A stretch of 64,000 nt of DNA from Bromus sterilis (Eukaryota; Streptophyta; Magnoliopsida; Poales; Poaceae): NCBI GenBank assembly GCA_950022295.1, contig OX465600.1:25457282-25521281 (forward strand). Reading direction: 5' to 3'. The position numbers and the translations under genes are program-made. Positions 33,580-44,651 of the stretch are shown here, in pieces. The notes beneath the pieces were generated by a model. That model was given only the letters and a program-made list of their open reading frames with translations, made no database searches and had not been told where the DNA came from. Numbering within the stretch: position 1 is the stretch's first letter; every line of letters begins with the position of its first letter.

Positions 33580-35417
33580 CTATTTTCTTCTACTAATAGC
33601 TATCAAAAAGCTCCCAGAAAACAAAAATAAACAAAAGGATTTACCACAAGTTTGGTAGCAAGCATATAAGTAAAATAATATACAAAAAAGTCAAATGGAT
33701 TGAAGAACAAAGTAGTATGAGTTCCAAAAGACTGTCCACATGCCTTGTATTTTAAATTTGTTGCCAATGAGCGACTATAGCTATAACAAACTGCAAGACC
33801 CACCACAATAATGGGCTCTTATTTTTTTCTTATTTTCCTAATCAGAGCAAGGGAGGCGAGCAAAAAAAAGAGAAATCATTACACATATCGGTGCTCGCAT
33901 CATGGCATGATTAATAAAGTTTTAAAAAACAGCTCTGCTTCAAAGAAAAAAAGAGGAACATATGTACGTACCAACTTGCTCCTAGCTAAAAAGTTTGCAA
34001 ATCCAATGAAGGAGTAAATCCTTTAACCAACAAAAAATTGTAGAAGTTATGCTTCAGCCCTTTGCTGACTATACATAAATTGTGTTGACAATATTTCAGG
34101 AACTTTTCTGACTCTACAAAATAAACCATACATACATGCAATCAGCAGGAAGTTGCAAAAGAATAACACAATGACATTACCTAAGTGTAGACAGAGTAGG
34201 TCTTGCTTGGCTATCGGCAATCAAGCCGCCACAACCTTGTCACCCCACCAAATGTGCAAATTTACTTCATATACAAAAAAGAAGGCATCAAGACATGAGA
34301 ATGCTTGGCAGATATAGCATTGAAAATGTAAGAGAACACATAATCAAGAGGAAAGATTACTGATCTTGCCATTCATTCGGTTCAATATATTCTATTTTCA
34401 GTACTGGGTGCATAAAGAATTACCAATGCCTTAATTACATAGCAGATTGTCAGAATTTATTAAAGCAACAAATGAAACTTTATGGGTATATATTGTTAAT
34501 ATTTACAGGTAGAAAACATATTTCAGGTAATAGCTATTGGACTGCAGGTACGAATTTGAACATATCTTTTGTAAAGTTAAAATATAAACAACACCATACA
34601 ACAACAAACTATAACTACAACCAGAAGTCAGAAAAATGAAATCAAACAATACAAATATCCAAGGAAAATTCTTCTGCACAACAAGTACGATGCTGCAGAA
34701 AATCGTGGGATGACAGCCCCTAACAACTTTTATATGTATAAAGAGATGTCATCGGCACAAACAGATATCCAAAATGAACCAAAACAGCTCATCTTTTATA
34801 TGCAAGTAGCAGAAGGCAACTATAAATAGTCAAGACATGAACCAAAGCTGATTTGGTAGGCCATGACCCAGGACTAAACAAGTTCCAAAACCTCGAGCAC
34901 ACAACAACGGTAAAACATATGACCGCCTCAAGTATCTACGCATACACTAAAGCAAGAATATTGGAGATACTATCATGAAACAAATAAACAGTGTACAACA
35001 CAAACACAATATAAAGTTTGTATAGCAGAAACGCACCTGTCCCAGCACCGTCGACAAACACGAGCACAAGAAACAACTACACCAGACCCAATTCTTTGCA
35101 ATCGAGGATCAACACCAAGCAGTGAAATACCCCTAACTCTGCATATCACAGGACGGCATTCAAATCAAGCACCAAGAACACGAACCGTGCGTAAAGCAAG
35201 CACTGTAAGATGAATTACCACATCCATCGCATCCACCCGGGCGGAAAACCAAGAGGTATCATCGCGGGCCAAGTTCTGAACCCTAAGAAATTGCGAGCCT
35301 TTATGAGAAATTGTGACACAACAATTATTCGCATTTGAAATTGACCACAGGAACAGGACATACAAACTAAATTGAGAAATTGAAGTATAAAATAAACCAA
35401 GCACATTTACATTCCAT
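33580..35417. other. AT-rich intergenic or intronic stretch
   Basis: No gene recognised on either strand. It could be transcribed non-coding sequence belonging with the leader-like block at 35.9-36.4 kb (minus strand), but nothing shows this directly. Confidence 0.4.
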
Positions 35418-35738
35418 GTTATTTAACAGAGCAATTAAGATTAAAAATGCCTCACAATCCATTTATTCTCAAAAACTGTATCTGCTAGTAAAACCCAGAT
35501 TGTATACCAATGGAATATATAAGCCGTGTCCTCCAGTAAAGCAAAATTATGCACACTGGAGCACTTATGCACCAGTGTTCTTTGCTGTTATTTAACCGAG
35601 CAATTAAGATTCAAAATGCCTCACAATCCATTTATTCTAAAAAACTGGATCTTCTAGTAAAACCCATATTATATGCCGTGTCCTCCAGTAAAGCAGAATT
35701 ATGCACACTGGAGCACGTATGCACCAGTGTTCTTTGCT
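35418..35738. repeat. Imperfect tandem duplication (169 + 152 bp)
   Basis: Units 35418-35586 and 35587-35738 both start gttatttaac(a/c)gagcaattaag and end ccagtgttctttgct. The second lacks about 15 bp (the tgtataccaatggaa part of the first). Confidence 0.8.
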
Positions 35739-35904
35739 ATTCATTGTAGCCTTCACCATTCGGCACAGAAGATGAGCTGCACTATACCATGGACACTGAC
35801 ACCCATTTTTTGCTACAGAAGTGACGCACCCTGTGAGTGGGCTAGCTCACACGCGTGTGATCTAGCCGACCGAGGACTGCTCGGTTCTTGTAGTATACGA
35901 GTAA

Positions 35905-36310
35905 AGACAATAAAAAGATTGGCCCAGAGCCTCCAAGACGATGAGAGCAGAAACGCGGACCAGACCTGTCGATTGACGCCTGTGAAGGCACCGATCGACA
36001 GAAATCTTGGCGTGCTTGCTGCAAGTGTCCACACAGGAAATCCAACCCTAGATCGAAAAACAAAGAAAACGGACGCATCAAAAGACCGGCGGAGGCATCT
36101 GAAACAAGCAAGGACGGAGGGGATGCACAGACCTGAGTATCGACGACGGTGAAGGCGAGGCTTGAAAAAATCCAACCCTAGATCAGAAAAAAAAACAGAA
36201 CGTCCGCATCAAAAGACGGGCGACGCACAGACGGAAACAATCTGAACCAAGCAAAGTCGGAGGGAGATGCACAGACCGGAGGATCGACGACGGGGAAAGC
36301 GACGAGACGA
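35905..36310 (-). repeat. Tandemly repeated leader-like block
   Basis: Two clear units of about 130 bp (36038-36167, 36168-about 36307) share aatccaaccctagatc, gcatcaaaagac and gatgcacagacc. A third, more diverged unit lies at about 35905-36037. On the minus strand each contains gatctagggttgg, a phrase typical of plant 5' leaders, followed by pyrimidine-rich sequence. May be a duplicated 5' UTR of a lost or unrecognised minus-strand gene. No protein was identified downstream. Confidence 0.5.
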
Positions 36311-36930
36311 CAGCCGACGGCGACCGGATGCGGGAGAGGAGAAGACGCGAAGCGTGGTCTAGGTTTCCCAGCCGAAAGCACGGATCCACCCTCCTTTACA
36401 TACAAACAAATGACTATATCGCCCTCGATGGGCACCCCAAATCACAGGCGGTGGCATGCCCACGCGCAGGAAAGGAGCAACACCAGGAACGAGGTACCAA
36501 CCCAGTCGCCGACGCCCGAGCCCTACAAAAGTCGAAGCCCACCGGTCAGAGAGGCAAAGAGACACAGAATGGGTGGGAAAGGAACACGCACTATTCATTG
36601 ATTGTCACATCAGATGCGATTCGACGGCCAGAACGAATCACGACGAAGATCCAACGGGTAGGATGAGTTCGGAAGTGAAATCGAACGGTCCAGAGTGCAA
36701 GTGCCCTGAGAATCCTTCATTTTGCTTACGGTTCTAACAATAGGATTATATTTTATAATACACACCATGTATGTGAAGGTAAAAAGGATTGGCCTGGTTG
36801 GATTTTCATCGCAGCGATTATGGATCAAGGAGCAGGCAGTGTATGCTGAAGAATGAATATGCATTTGGTTCACTGCAACCATGGAAAAGAAGTATTGAGG
36901 AATAAGCCAATGAGAATATCACAAGGCAAT

Positions 36931-36961
36931 GTACTCCTTCCGATCCAAATTAATTGACGCA
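36931..36961. mobile_element. Stowaway MITE end, truncated
   Basis: tactccttccgatccaaattaattgacgc is one end of the Stowaway family seen at 33485. No partner end follows within 200 bp. Confidence 0.5.
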
Positions 36962-37079
36962 GCCTCTATACAACCTTTACTTCATACATACATCACGGTC
37001 TGAGGATACTCAAATGTGTGCACCGTGCAGTTCAAGAATTATTTTTGCTATTGGTACAGTAGCACTTGGAAAGTTGGAC

Positions 37080-39548
37080 CGGCGCCGCCCGCCGGGGTCC
37101 TCCTCCGCGCTCCCGCCGGAGGGCAGAGAGGGCCGGGAGGGCCGGGATCCTCGCCTCCCCCTGCCGGGCTCTCCTGGGGACATCCGCCGCCTGGCCGACC
37201 TCCGCCGGGAGCAGGAGCTCCGGGAGGAGTTGCAGCGGCTGCAGGCCCGCGCCGCGGGCAGGGACGCCACCCGGTCCCCGCGCCGGAGCCCTCCCTGGAG
37301 CTCCTCCCCTCCGCCACGTGCTCTGCAGGAGGGTGGTCGGGACCAGATCCGGCGCACCTCGCAGCTTTCACGCTCTCCTCGGCGGGGGTCGCGGTCTCCT
37401 CGTCGGCGTCCTAGGCCGTCACCTCCTCGCCTGGCCCTGGGTGCGGACAATGGGCGCCGCCACGATGACCCTCCGCGCCCGGACCGCTATGTGCCTCCGC
37501 GCCGTCTCCCGGAGGCGCCGAATATGGAGGCCCTGCCTAACAAGAAGAAATACAAGAAGAAGAAGGTGGTGGTTGCGGGCATCCCTGAGGCCGTGGCGCC
37601 TACCGGTGGGGATCACGATGCGCCCCGCTCCTCGGTGCCTCTTCCCTCGCGGGGGGAGCGTCGGCCCCGGCTGCAGGAGGCGCAGCTGTGTTTCAACTGT
37701 GGGGTGGTGGGTCACGTGCGCACGGATTGCCCGGCACCCCCGCGCTGCCCGATGACCTTGGAGTACCTGGGCCACGCCGATGATGGTGGCTTCTACTACG
37801 TGGACCTGGGGGCGGATGAGATCCCGATGCCCCCCCACCTGGGCACTATCTCTGTGATCTCCGGGCCGGGGCCGGAGGTGGTGGGGCCAGTCACGGCCGA
37901 GATGATCCGGGCCGAGCTGTGCGAGTATATCGGCTCGTACGAGGATTCTCCGTTCTCCTGGGAGGTTCGTGAGACCGCTCCCTCTGTCTTTGCGGTGGCC
38001 TTCTCGTCTGCGGAGATGCTCCGGTTGTGCTCTCGTGCAAACGACATCGACTTCTCGCTCCACCAGCTCAAAGTGCAGATTCGCCCCTCGGCCTCGGACC
38101 CCGATACTGTCTCCACCCTCTCCAAGGCTTGGGTGTGCATCCACGGGATCCCGATGGCGGCCAGGAAGCCCCATATCATCAAGTCCATCTCTGAGCTCCT
38201 TGGGAAGATGGTGGCGATGGATCTTTAGTCTCTGGCTACGGAGGGTCATGTCCGCATCCAGGTCCTATGTCCTGATGAGATGCGTCTGGAGGGCCTCACC
38301 CTGCCGACCATCTACTTCGGCAGGGCGGGTCGTCACCTCCTCGTTGAGCTGGACCTGGAGGCGCTTGAGGCCATGGAAGAGTCCGCCCCCCCTGCACCTC
38401 CCGCGCCGCCGGCGAGCTCACCGGGCGCCGGGGATGGTGAAGCTACCCATGGCCCCTCTGATGGATCGTCTGATGGTGGCTCTGAGCACACTGGCGCGCC
38501 GGCTTCTGCGGCGAACCAGCCGGGCCCTAGCCAGGGTCTTGGCAAGGGGTCAGCCGTGGGGCCGCTGGCTGCTCAGCCTGTGGCTGTCTCTACTCGCCCT
38601 GAGGTCGTGGAGGTCCCCCTCATCCAGCAGTACGACTCGTTTCTGTCGGGGCCTCCGTTGTCTGCTCTCACGGCGAGCCTCTCCCTGTCCCCCCGAGTGG
38701 GTGCGGGCGGGGAGTCTCCTGGCTCGCTCTCTGGCTCGATGGGGACGACCAGTGAGGGGGACCTGCTGAGCGTGGGCTTGGAGGTTTGCCCCCCGTCCTC
38801 ACCCCGCTCGCCTGGAGTCGTCTGCTACAGCAAGATGCCAGACTCTCCTCCTGCACGGTGGCCCTGGACCCTGTGCTCGTCCCCCCGGCGCTGCCCGCGG
38901 AGACCCTGGTCACGTCCGGCTTCGACACTCCCGTGACCAGTCGTCGCCACGCTTCCTCGCCCCCCGTGGCTGGGCGCCTGAGTGCCAGGCTCGGGCGCGC
39001 GCGGGAGAGGTCGATCGCGGAGCGGGCGGCTCTGCGCGCTGCTACGCGTAACCTGGATCCGAGTACGTCTGACCCTGTCCCTGTTTCGCACTCGCCTGGT
39101 TCTCGCTTCGCTATCTTGGGTGATGTCTCGTTGAGCCACCTCGCTGGTGTGGCTGATGACTGTGATATAGTGTTCCGGGGCGAGCGCGGGCCTCGCCTCG
39201 CTCAGATTGCGGCCATTCAGGCTAAAGAAAGTTTTGAAGGTGCGCTTGCCGCTGCACGGGCTGCCCAAGAGGCGGATCAGCAGCAGGCTCCGGTGGATGA
39301 GGCTCCTACTGCGTTAGGCGCCTCTAGCGCTGGGGGGACCCGGATGCCGGACCGTCCCCCCCCCCCCCCCCACCTCGGCGCCGCGGGCGTCCCCCCAAGC
39401 GGGGCCCGACCGCACCTGAGGTGGCTGAGTCTAGTGTCCGCTCCCCGGGCCATGTGGTTCGGCGGCACACGCGTTCGTGCTCGTCCCAGCCCTCGACTGA
39501 TAGTAGGGCTCGCTCGGTCCCGCGTAGGGGACCTCTGCGGGTGCCTGG
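37080..39548 (+). pseudogene. LINE ORF1 (nucleic-acid-binding, zinc knuckle), broken
   Basis: Starts with an arginine-rich region (repeated SPRR phrases) and a lysine tract (NKKKYKKKKVVV). A CCHC knuckle, CFNCGVVGHVRTDC, lies at about 37690-37730. Next comes a DUF4283-like region (about 37950-38350, with DIDFSLHQLKVQIR and KAWVCIHGIPMAARKP). A TAG at 38226-38228 interrupts the frame, which resumes (EGHVRIQVLCPDEM...TIYFGRAGRHLLVELD). Near 38820 the coherent reading moves to another frame, and a run of 16 Cs at 39356-39371 shifts it again. ORF1 proteins coat LINE RNA and help target-primed reverse transcription; this copy cannot make one. Confidence 0.75.
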
Positions 39549-42500
39549 ATGAGGCTCCTATGCTGGAATAGTAGGGGCTTTGGTCAGCTGGGCCGGCGCC
39601 GCCAGCTGATCAACTATATGCGCGAGGAGGCCATCGATTTAGTGGGTATTCAGGAGACGATCCGTCAGGATTTCTCCATCCTCGAACTGGAGGGGCTGAG
39701 CCCCCATAAGTTCGCCTGGTAGTGGCTGCCTGCGTCTGGCCGCTCGGGTGGCATCCTGATGGGGGCCCGAGAAGATGTGTTTGAAGTAGTTGACATGGAT
39801 CGGGGTGATTTCTTCTTGAGTATGACTCTCACTAATCGGGCCTCCCGATTTAGATGGGAGGCCATTATTGTCTATGGCCCTGCGGACCATAGTCGGTCCG
39901 CAGGTTTCTTGAGTGAGCTGGAGGCGAAGGTTACCCGGAGCCCCGTGCCGGTGGTGATCGCGGGGGACTTTAACCTTATCCGGGACGCCTCGTAAAAAAG
40001 CTCTGACCTCGTTGACGTGCCCCGGATGCGGGCATTCAACGATTGCATCGCGAGGCTCGCTCTGCGGGAAATTGACAGAGTTGGTGGTCGTTTTACGTGG
40101 TGCAATAACCAGGTGAACCCGGTCCGCAGCGTTCTGGATCGGGCGCTAGTTTCGACTGAGTGGGAGATTGCCTTCCCTTTGTGCTCTCTTAAGCTGGTTA
40201 CGCGGATTGGGTCGGATCACTCCCCTCTCCTTTTTAGCTCTGGAGAGGGGTCGGTGCCCCCATCCTGCAGGTTTCGCTTTTAGGATTCCTGGCTGCTTCA
40301 CCCTGGCTTTGTGGAGGGGGGTCCGCGAGCGGTGGTGCGTGGCGGCTAGGTCCCCGTCCCGTCTTTTCTGTGCGGTCGACCGCTGGCACCACTGCTCCAA
40401 GATGGTGCGTCGGTTCATGCGCGGATGGGGGGCCAACCTGGGGGCCGAGCTTAAGGCGCGTAAAGGGGCGTTGTTGGAGCAGATCCAGGCCTTAGATGTG
40501 GAGGCCGACTCCGGTGGCCTCTCAGCTGATGGGTGGCTACAGAGCTACACCCTTGAAGCCTCTTTGTTGGAGATTTTCAAGGGTGAGGAGCTTTTCTAGC
40601 GCCGGCGCGGGGGCCAGAACTGGCTCCTCCACGGAGATTTGAACACTGCCTATTTTCAGGCTATCGCGAACGGGCGTAGGCGTCGGTGCTCAATTCCGTG
40701 CCTCTGGTCCGAGGGTATCCTAATAGAGGATGCCCCGGGTATTTCCGCCCATGTTTACTCCTTCTACAAGGAGCTTTTCTCGGTCGAGCCCCGTCCAGGT
40801 GCTTCCCTGGCGGACGGCTTCTGGCCTCTGGGGGAGCAGGTGACGCCGGCAGAAAACACGGCCCTGCTCGCCCCCTTCACCTCGAAGGAGGTTCGTTGTG
40901 CCTTGGATGCCATGAAAGCCTCCTCGGCCCCAGGCCCAGATGGCCTGCCTGTCTCTTTCTTCCAACGGTTTCGGCCCGTGGTGAAAGATGTCATTATGCC
41001 CATGTTCCACGAGTTTTACACCGGGACTCTGGACATGGCTAGGCTTAACTTTGGGGTGATTACCCTCATCCCTAAGGTGACCGGGGCGGCGGAGATTAGG
41101 ATCTTCCACCCCATTACGGTTATTAATGTGGTGGAGCGCCTGTTTGCGAAGGTATGTGCCTCCCGTTTGGCACCGATCGCGAGTCGGATATCGCACCCCC
41201 TCCAGTCTGCCTTCATGAAAGGCCGATATATTCATGATGGGATTTTGGCCCTTCACGAGATTGTCCATGAGGTCAGGACCAAACGGCAGCGGGGGATTTT
41301 CCTCAAACTGGACTTCCAGAAGGCATATGATCGCCTTGACTGGTCGTTCCTGCGCTTGGTCTTGGAGCGCAGGGGGTTCGATGACCGGTGGACGAGCTGG
41401 GTGATGCAGCTCGTCCGTACGGGATCCACGGCCATCAACATTAACGGTGTCGTGGGCCCATACTTTCGCTCCTCTCGTGGGGTTAGGCAAGGGGACCCGA
41501 TATCGCCCCTATTGTTTAACTTGGCAGTCGATGCCTTGGCCTCTAAACTTGATAAAGCTAGGGCGGCTGGCCACATCCATGGCGTGGTGGATTACTTGGT
41601 TCCGGGGGGTGGGGTCACCCACCTCCAATACGCTGACGACACTTTGGTGATGGTCGAGGGCTCCTACCTCGACATAGTCAACCTCAAATTCCTCCTCCTC
41701 TGCTTTGAGGCCATGTCGGGCCTTAAGATCAACTTCGACAAGAGCGAAGCTGTAGTATTAGGGTTCCCGGAGGAGGAGCAACAGCGGATTGCGGACAACC
41801 TTAACTGTAGGTTGTCCTCCTTCCCCATCTCGTACCTGGGGATTCCGCTATCGGGCTCTTGCCTCCAGGTGAAGGACTTTGACCCTGTGATGGGTCGGGT
41901 CGCGTCGCGCTCGGAGCCGTGGCGCGGCCGGTTCACCTCCAAGGGGAGTAAGACCGTCTTGATTGACGCGTGCCTCTCTAGCTTGCCCATGTACCAGATG
42001 GGGCTTTTCCTTCTCCCGGAGGGGGTCCATGCGGCCTTTGATCGCGAGCTGGCCCGCTTCTTTTGGCAGGGAGCGAATGGCCGACAGAAATATCACATGG
42101 TTAAATGGTCTGAGATCTGTATGCCCAAGTCATGCGGCGGGTTGGGTATTACCAATTCCCGGCGCATGAATGTCGCGCTGATGTTGAGGTGGGTCTGGCG
42201 CATCCTCACCGGGGAGGGTGGCTTATGGCTCCAGTTGATCAAGGCTAAGTACCTGCGGGGCCGCCCACTTTTAGCATGCCAGACTATGGGTGGATCCCAG
42301 TTCTGGCAGGCCATTCAGTCGATTAAGCATGAGGCCCGTCTGGGGCTGTCCGTCTCGGTGGGGAATGGGGCGGACACGTTGTTTTGGCTTGACCCTTGGG
42401 TGCCCGGTACCCCCTTGAGGGTGTCTCTCCCGGGGCTCTTTGCGATTTTCGCTGACCCGGAGATCCTCGTTGCCGCGGCAGGTGCAAACGGTCGTTGGCA

Positions 42501-43212
42501 TCTCGCATTCCGGCGCACCTTTGGCCCGGGTGATCGGGCGGCCTGGGACGCCTTGATGGACCTCCTCCCGGCAGTCCGCCCCTCTCGCCCGGACTGTTTC
42601 TCCTGGCACCTAGCACCGTCGGGACAGTACTCGGTGAGCTCGAGCTATCGCTCCCTTTGCCGCGCTCCAACCTTGCCCTGGGTGGCCCACCTTTGGAGGG
42701 GCCCTCTCCCTCTGAAGATAAAGATCTTCGTCTGGCAGTTGCTTCGGGATCGCTTGCCCTCGGGCACCGAAGTCCTTAAGAGGAATGTACCTGGTAGCGG
42801 GGTATGCCCCCTGTGTGGGGTCCCTGAGAACGGGACCCATATATTTTTCTCCTGTGTAGCGGCTAGGTTTATGTGGAATTATATGAGGGAGGCCCTGGGG
42901 CCGGACTGGGCGGCTACGGACCTGCTGGAGTTCCTCCAACGGCGGGCCAACCAGCCCAACAGGAGGAAGCGCGTATTCTGGCTGCTGTTCGCAGCCATGG
43001 CCTGGACGCTTTGGAACACTAGGAATAAGATGGTTATTGAGCGGGTCTTCTTGCGGCGGGCACCTGATATGATCTACAAATTTCTTGCCTTCTTGCAGCA
43101 GTGGCATCTGCTATCCCGACGCATGGATAGGGAGTTTATCCTCCGGACGACTGACGCCTTGACGACCACGGGACGTCGCCTATCTTCTCCGACCTTGCCG
43201 CCGACCAGATGA
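39549..43212 (+). pseudogene. LINE ORF2: endonuclease (broken), reverse transcriptase and zf-RVT (open)
   Basis: Begins MRLLCWNSRGFG at 39549. The AP-endonuclease-like part shows LVGIQET, VVIAGDFNLIRD and GSDHSPLL. It is interrupted by in-frame stops at 39720, 39993 and 40281, a shift in the G-run near 40313, and a stop at 40597. After that, the frame is open for about 870 codons to 43212. RT motifs visible there: SSAPGPDGLPVSFFQ, IFLKLDFQKAYDRLDWSFL, SSRGVRQGDPISPLLFNLAVDAL and the catalytic LQYADDTLV. The C-terminal zf-RVT region has WHLAPSGQYSVSSSYRSL, KIKIFVWQLLRDRLPS and CPLCGVPENGTHIFFSC. It would copy LINE RNA at a nicked target, but the break in EN makes autonomous activity unlikely. 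Confidence 0.85.
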
Positions 43213-43406
43213 TGTGACTTCGGTTGAAGACCGCTTTGCTGTGTGTGTAATCCTTCTTTTCATGTTGAGGGTGTATCCCCTGGTGTTTGTGGGCCTTGTT
43301 GTGCTGCTGCCCCAGCGTTCTCCGAATCCTTGTAATGAATGCTTGAACTTGCGGTTGGTGCTTTATATATAAAGCGGGGCGAAAGCCTAGTTTCTGAAAG
43401 TTGAAC

Positions 43407-43578
43407 TTGAAACTGCATCCACCGGTCTGACATGACTGTTGCAGCAGCATATAATAAAAATATTGCTCAGCAAATGGAGATTGTCTGGACTCTTAACTCT
43501 AAAGAAAGACTGCGCTAGTCGCTACCCCCTGCATTGGCTCCCCGTTCCGATCCTACCATGCAGTGGATTGTCGAGATC
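43407..43578 (+). mobile_element. Left part of the retroposon split by the Tat-like element
   Basis: From about 43545 the sequence continues in frame (PTMQWIVEI) into the retroposon that resumes after the LTR element at 50258. The outer left boundary is not resolved. Confidence 0.45.
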
Positions 43579-44559
43579 TGTTGACACCCGTTTTTGGCAC
43601 GGCAATGAACCTATATAATATGACCTCAAATTAAAAAGTGTTCTACATGAAAAAGTTGGGAATTGTCGATATGCACAACTTTGTAGTTTGAGCCATGATC
43701 ATCCGATTCCATCTCAAGGGTCGAAACTATGTTTGAAGCAATAAGACCCTGGCATTCGGAGTACTATTCTGCCAATTAGGAAATCAAGACATCCTCAAAT
43801 GGGAAAATTTTCTACATAGTCCAGCTTTGTCTCGTCGAACCGGTCGATTTTGATATTTGAAACGTCCAAATCCGAGTTCGTATGAAGAAGTTATTGCCAA
43901 AACAGTGCAGCACTGGAAAACCAGGTCGGACCGTCCGAGGTGGAAACCGGACCGTCCGAGCTAAGGTCGGACCGTTCGACTTTGAAGTCGGACCGTCCAA
44001 CATGAGGACCCCGATTACAGAAAGATTTTGACCTCAGTTCGGACCGTCCGACCTAGAAGCCGGACCGTCCGACCCTATGGTCCGGACCGTCCGGGATAAA
44101 GTCTGGACGTCCGAACCCCCGATCCGGGTCCGAATTTGATCGGGTTTTTGGCAGTTTTGACGCGAATCTGAGCCTTTTTTTGCACGGAAAGTCCAACCCC
44201 CTCATAAATAGATGAGGTGATGGCCGATTGAAACAACACACAATCGAACAAACACATCTACATCTTTTTACCCTAATTTTATCTCTCTCCCTTGTATCTT
44301 TCTTCTCGTTCTTCGTTCGTTCTTGTTCATGCAGGGCAACGATCCACGAGGCTCTAGGGGCGATTAGGTCGACCTAGGTCAGCCCATAGCCTCCGTGCGC
44401 CCAGACGGGGTCCCTCCCGGGCGTGTGGGGTTTCAGGTTCTTCAAAAGCACCCGCCGGATTGCTTGCGTATCGCGCTTCCGGTCGGGTCCCCTTCGGCGT
44501 GAGCTGCGGTGCATTACCCCCGGCGTCGAGGGTACACGTGACGTGTTCGTGTGTCAACA
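43579..44559 (+). repeat. 5' LTR (981 bp) of the Tat-like element
   Basis: Contains a phased array of CGGAC-C-GTCCG interrupted palindromes (43927-44113) and a TATA-like cataaatag at about 44204, downstream of which lies a pyrimidine-rich leader. Differs from the 3' LTR by a net 43 bp. Confidence 0.88.
43927..44113. promoter_or_regulatory. Phased array of interrupted palindromes in the 5' LTR
   Basis: CGGACCGTCCG or near-copies start at 43927, 43948, 43968, 43989, then 44040, 44061, 44083, with a weak one at 44103. Steps inside each group are 20-22 bp, about two helical turns. The position upstream of the TATA-like motif suggests a binding-site cluster in U3; the binding factor is unknown. 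Confidence 0.65.
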
Positions 44560-44585
44560 CACTTTTTGGCGACTCCGCTGGGGAC
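44560..44585 (+). other. Primer binding site region of the Tat-like element
   Basis: tttttggcgactccgctggggacg directly after the 5' LTR. The TGG start at this place and the recurrent form in plant gypsy elements support a primer site; the tRNA is not assigned. Confidence 0.6.
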
Positions 44586-44651
44586 GAAAGCTTTGAACGG
44601 TCTCCGGCCCGTTCTTGCTACGAAAAGATCGTCATCAAGGATTTTCTATCT

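Larger units (their letters stand above)
37080..43394 (+). mobile_element. L1-type LINE retrotransposon, nearly full length but mutated
   Basis: About 6.3 kb, GC-rich against AT-rich flanks. It carries ORF1 with a zinc knuckle, then ORF2 with endonuclease, reverse transcriptase and zf-RVT, and a short 3' UTR ending tatataaagcggggcgaaagcctagtttc, a tail I recall from cereal LINEs. Imperfect 12-bp repeats (ggaaagttggac 37068-37079; tgaaagttgaac 43395-43406; 10 of 12 matching) may be the target duplication. ORF1 has no start ATG at its left edge, so the 5' end is probably truncated. No RNase H domain follows the RT. Confidence 0.85.

Noticed and set aside
40720..43107. Long minus-strand frames opposite the LINE reverse transcriptase
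   Set aside because: Shadows of a GC-rich coding strand with clear RT motifs on the plus strand.
44560..44585. Naming the primer tRNA of the Tat-like element
   Set aside because: The site is recognisable by position, but I could not match it with confidence to a specific tRNA 3' end.
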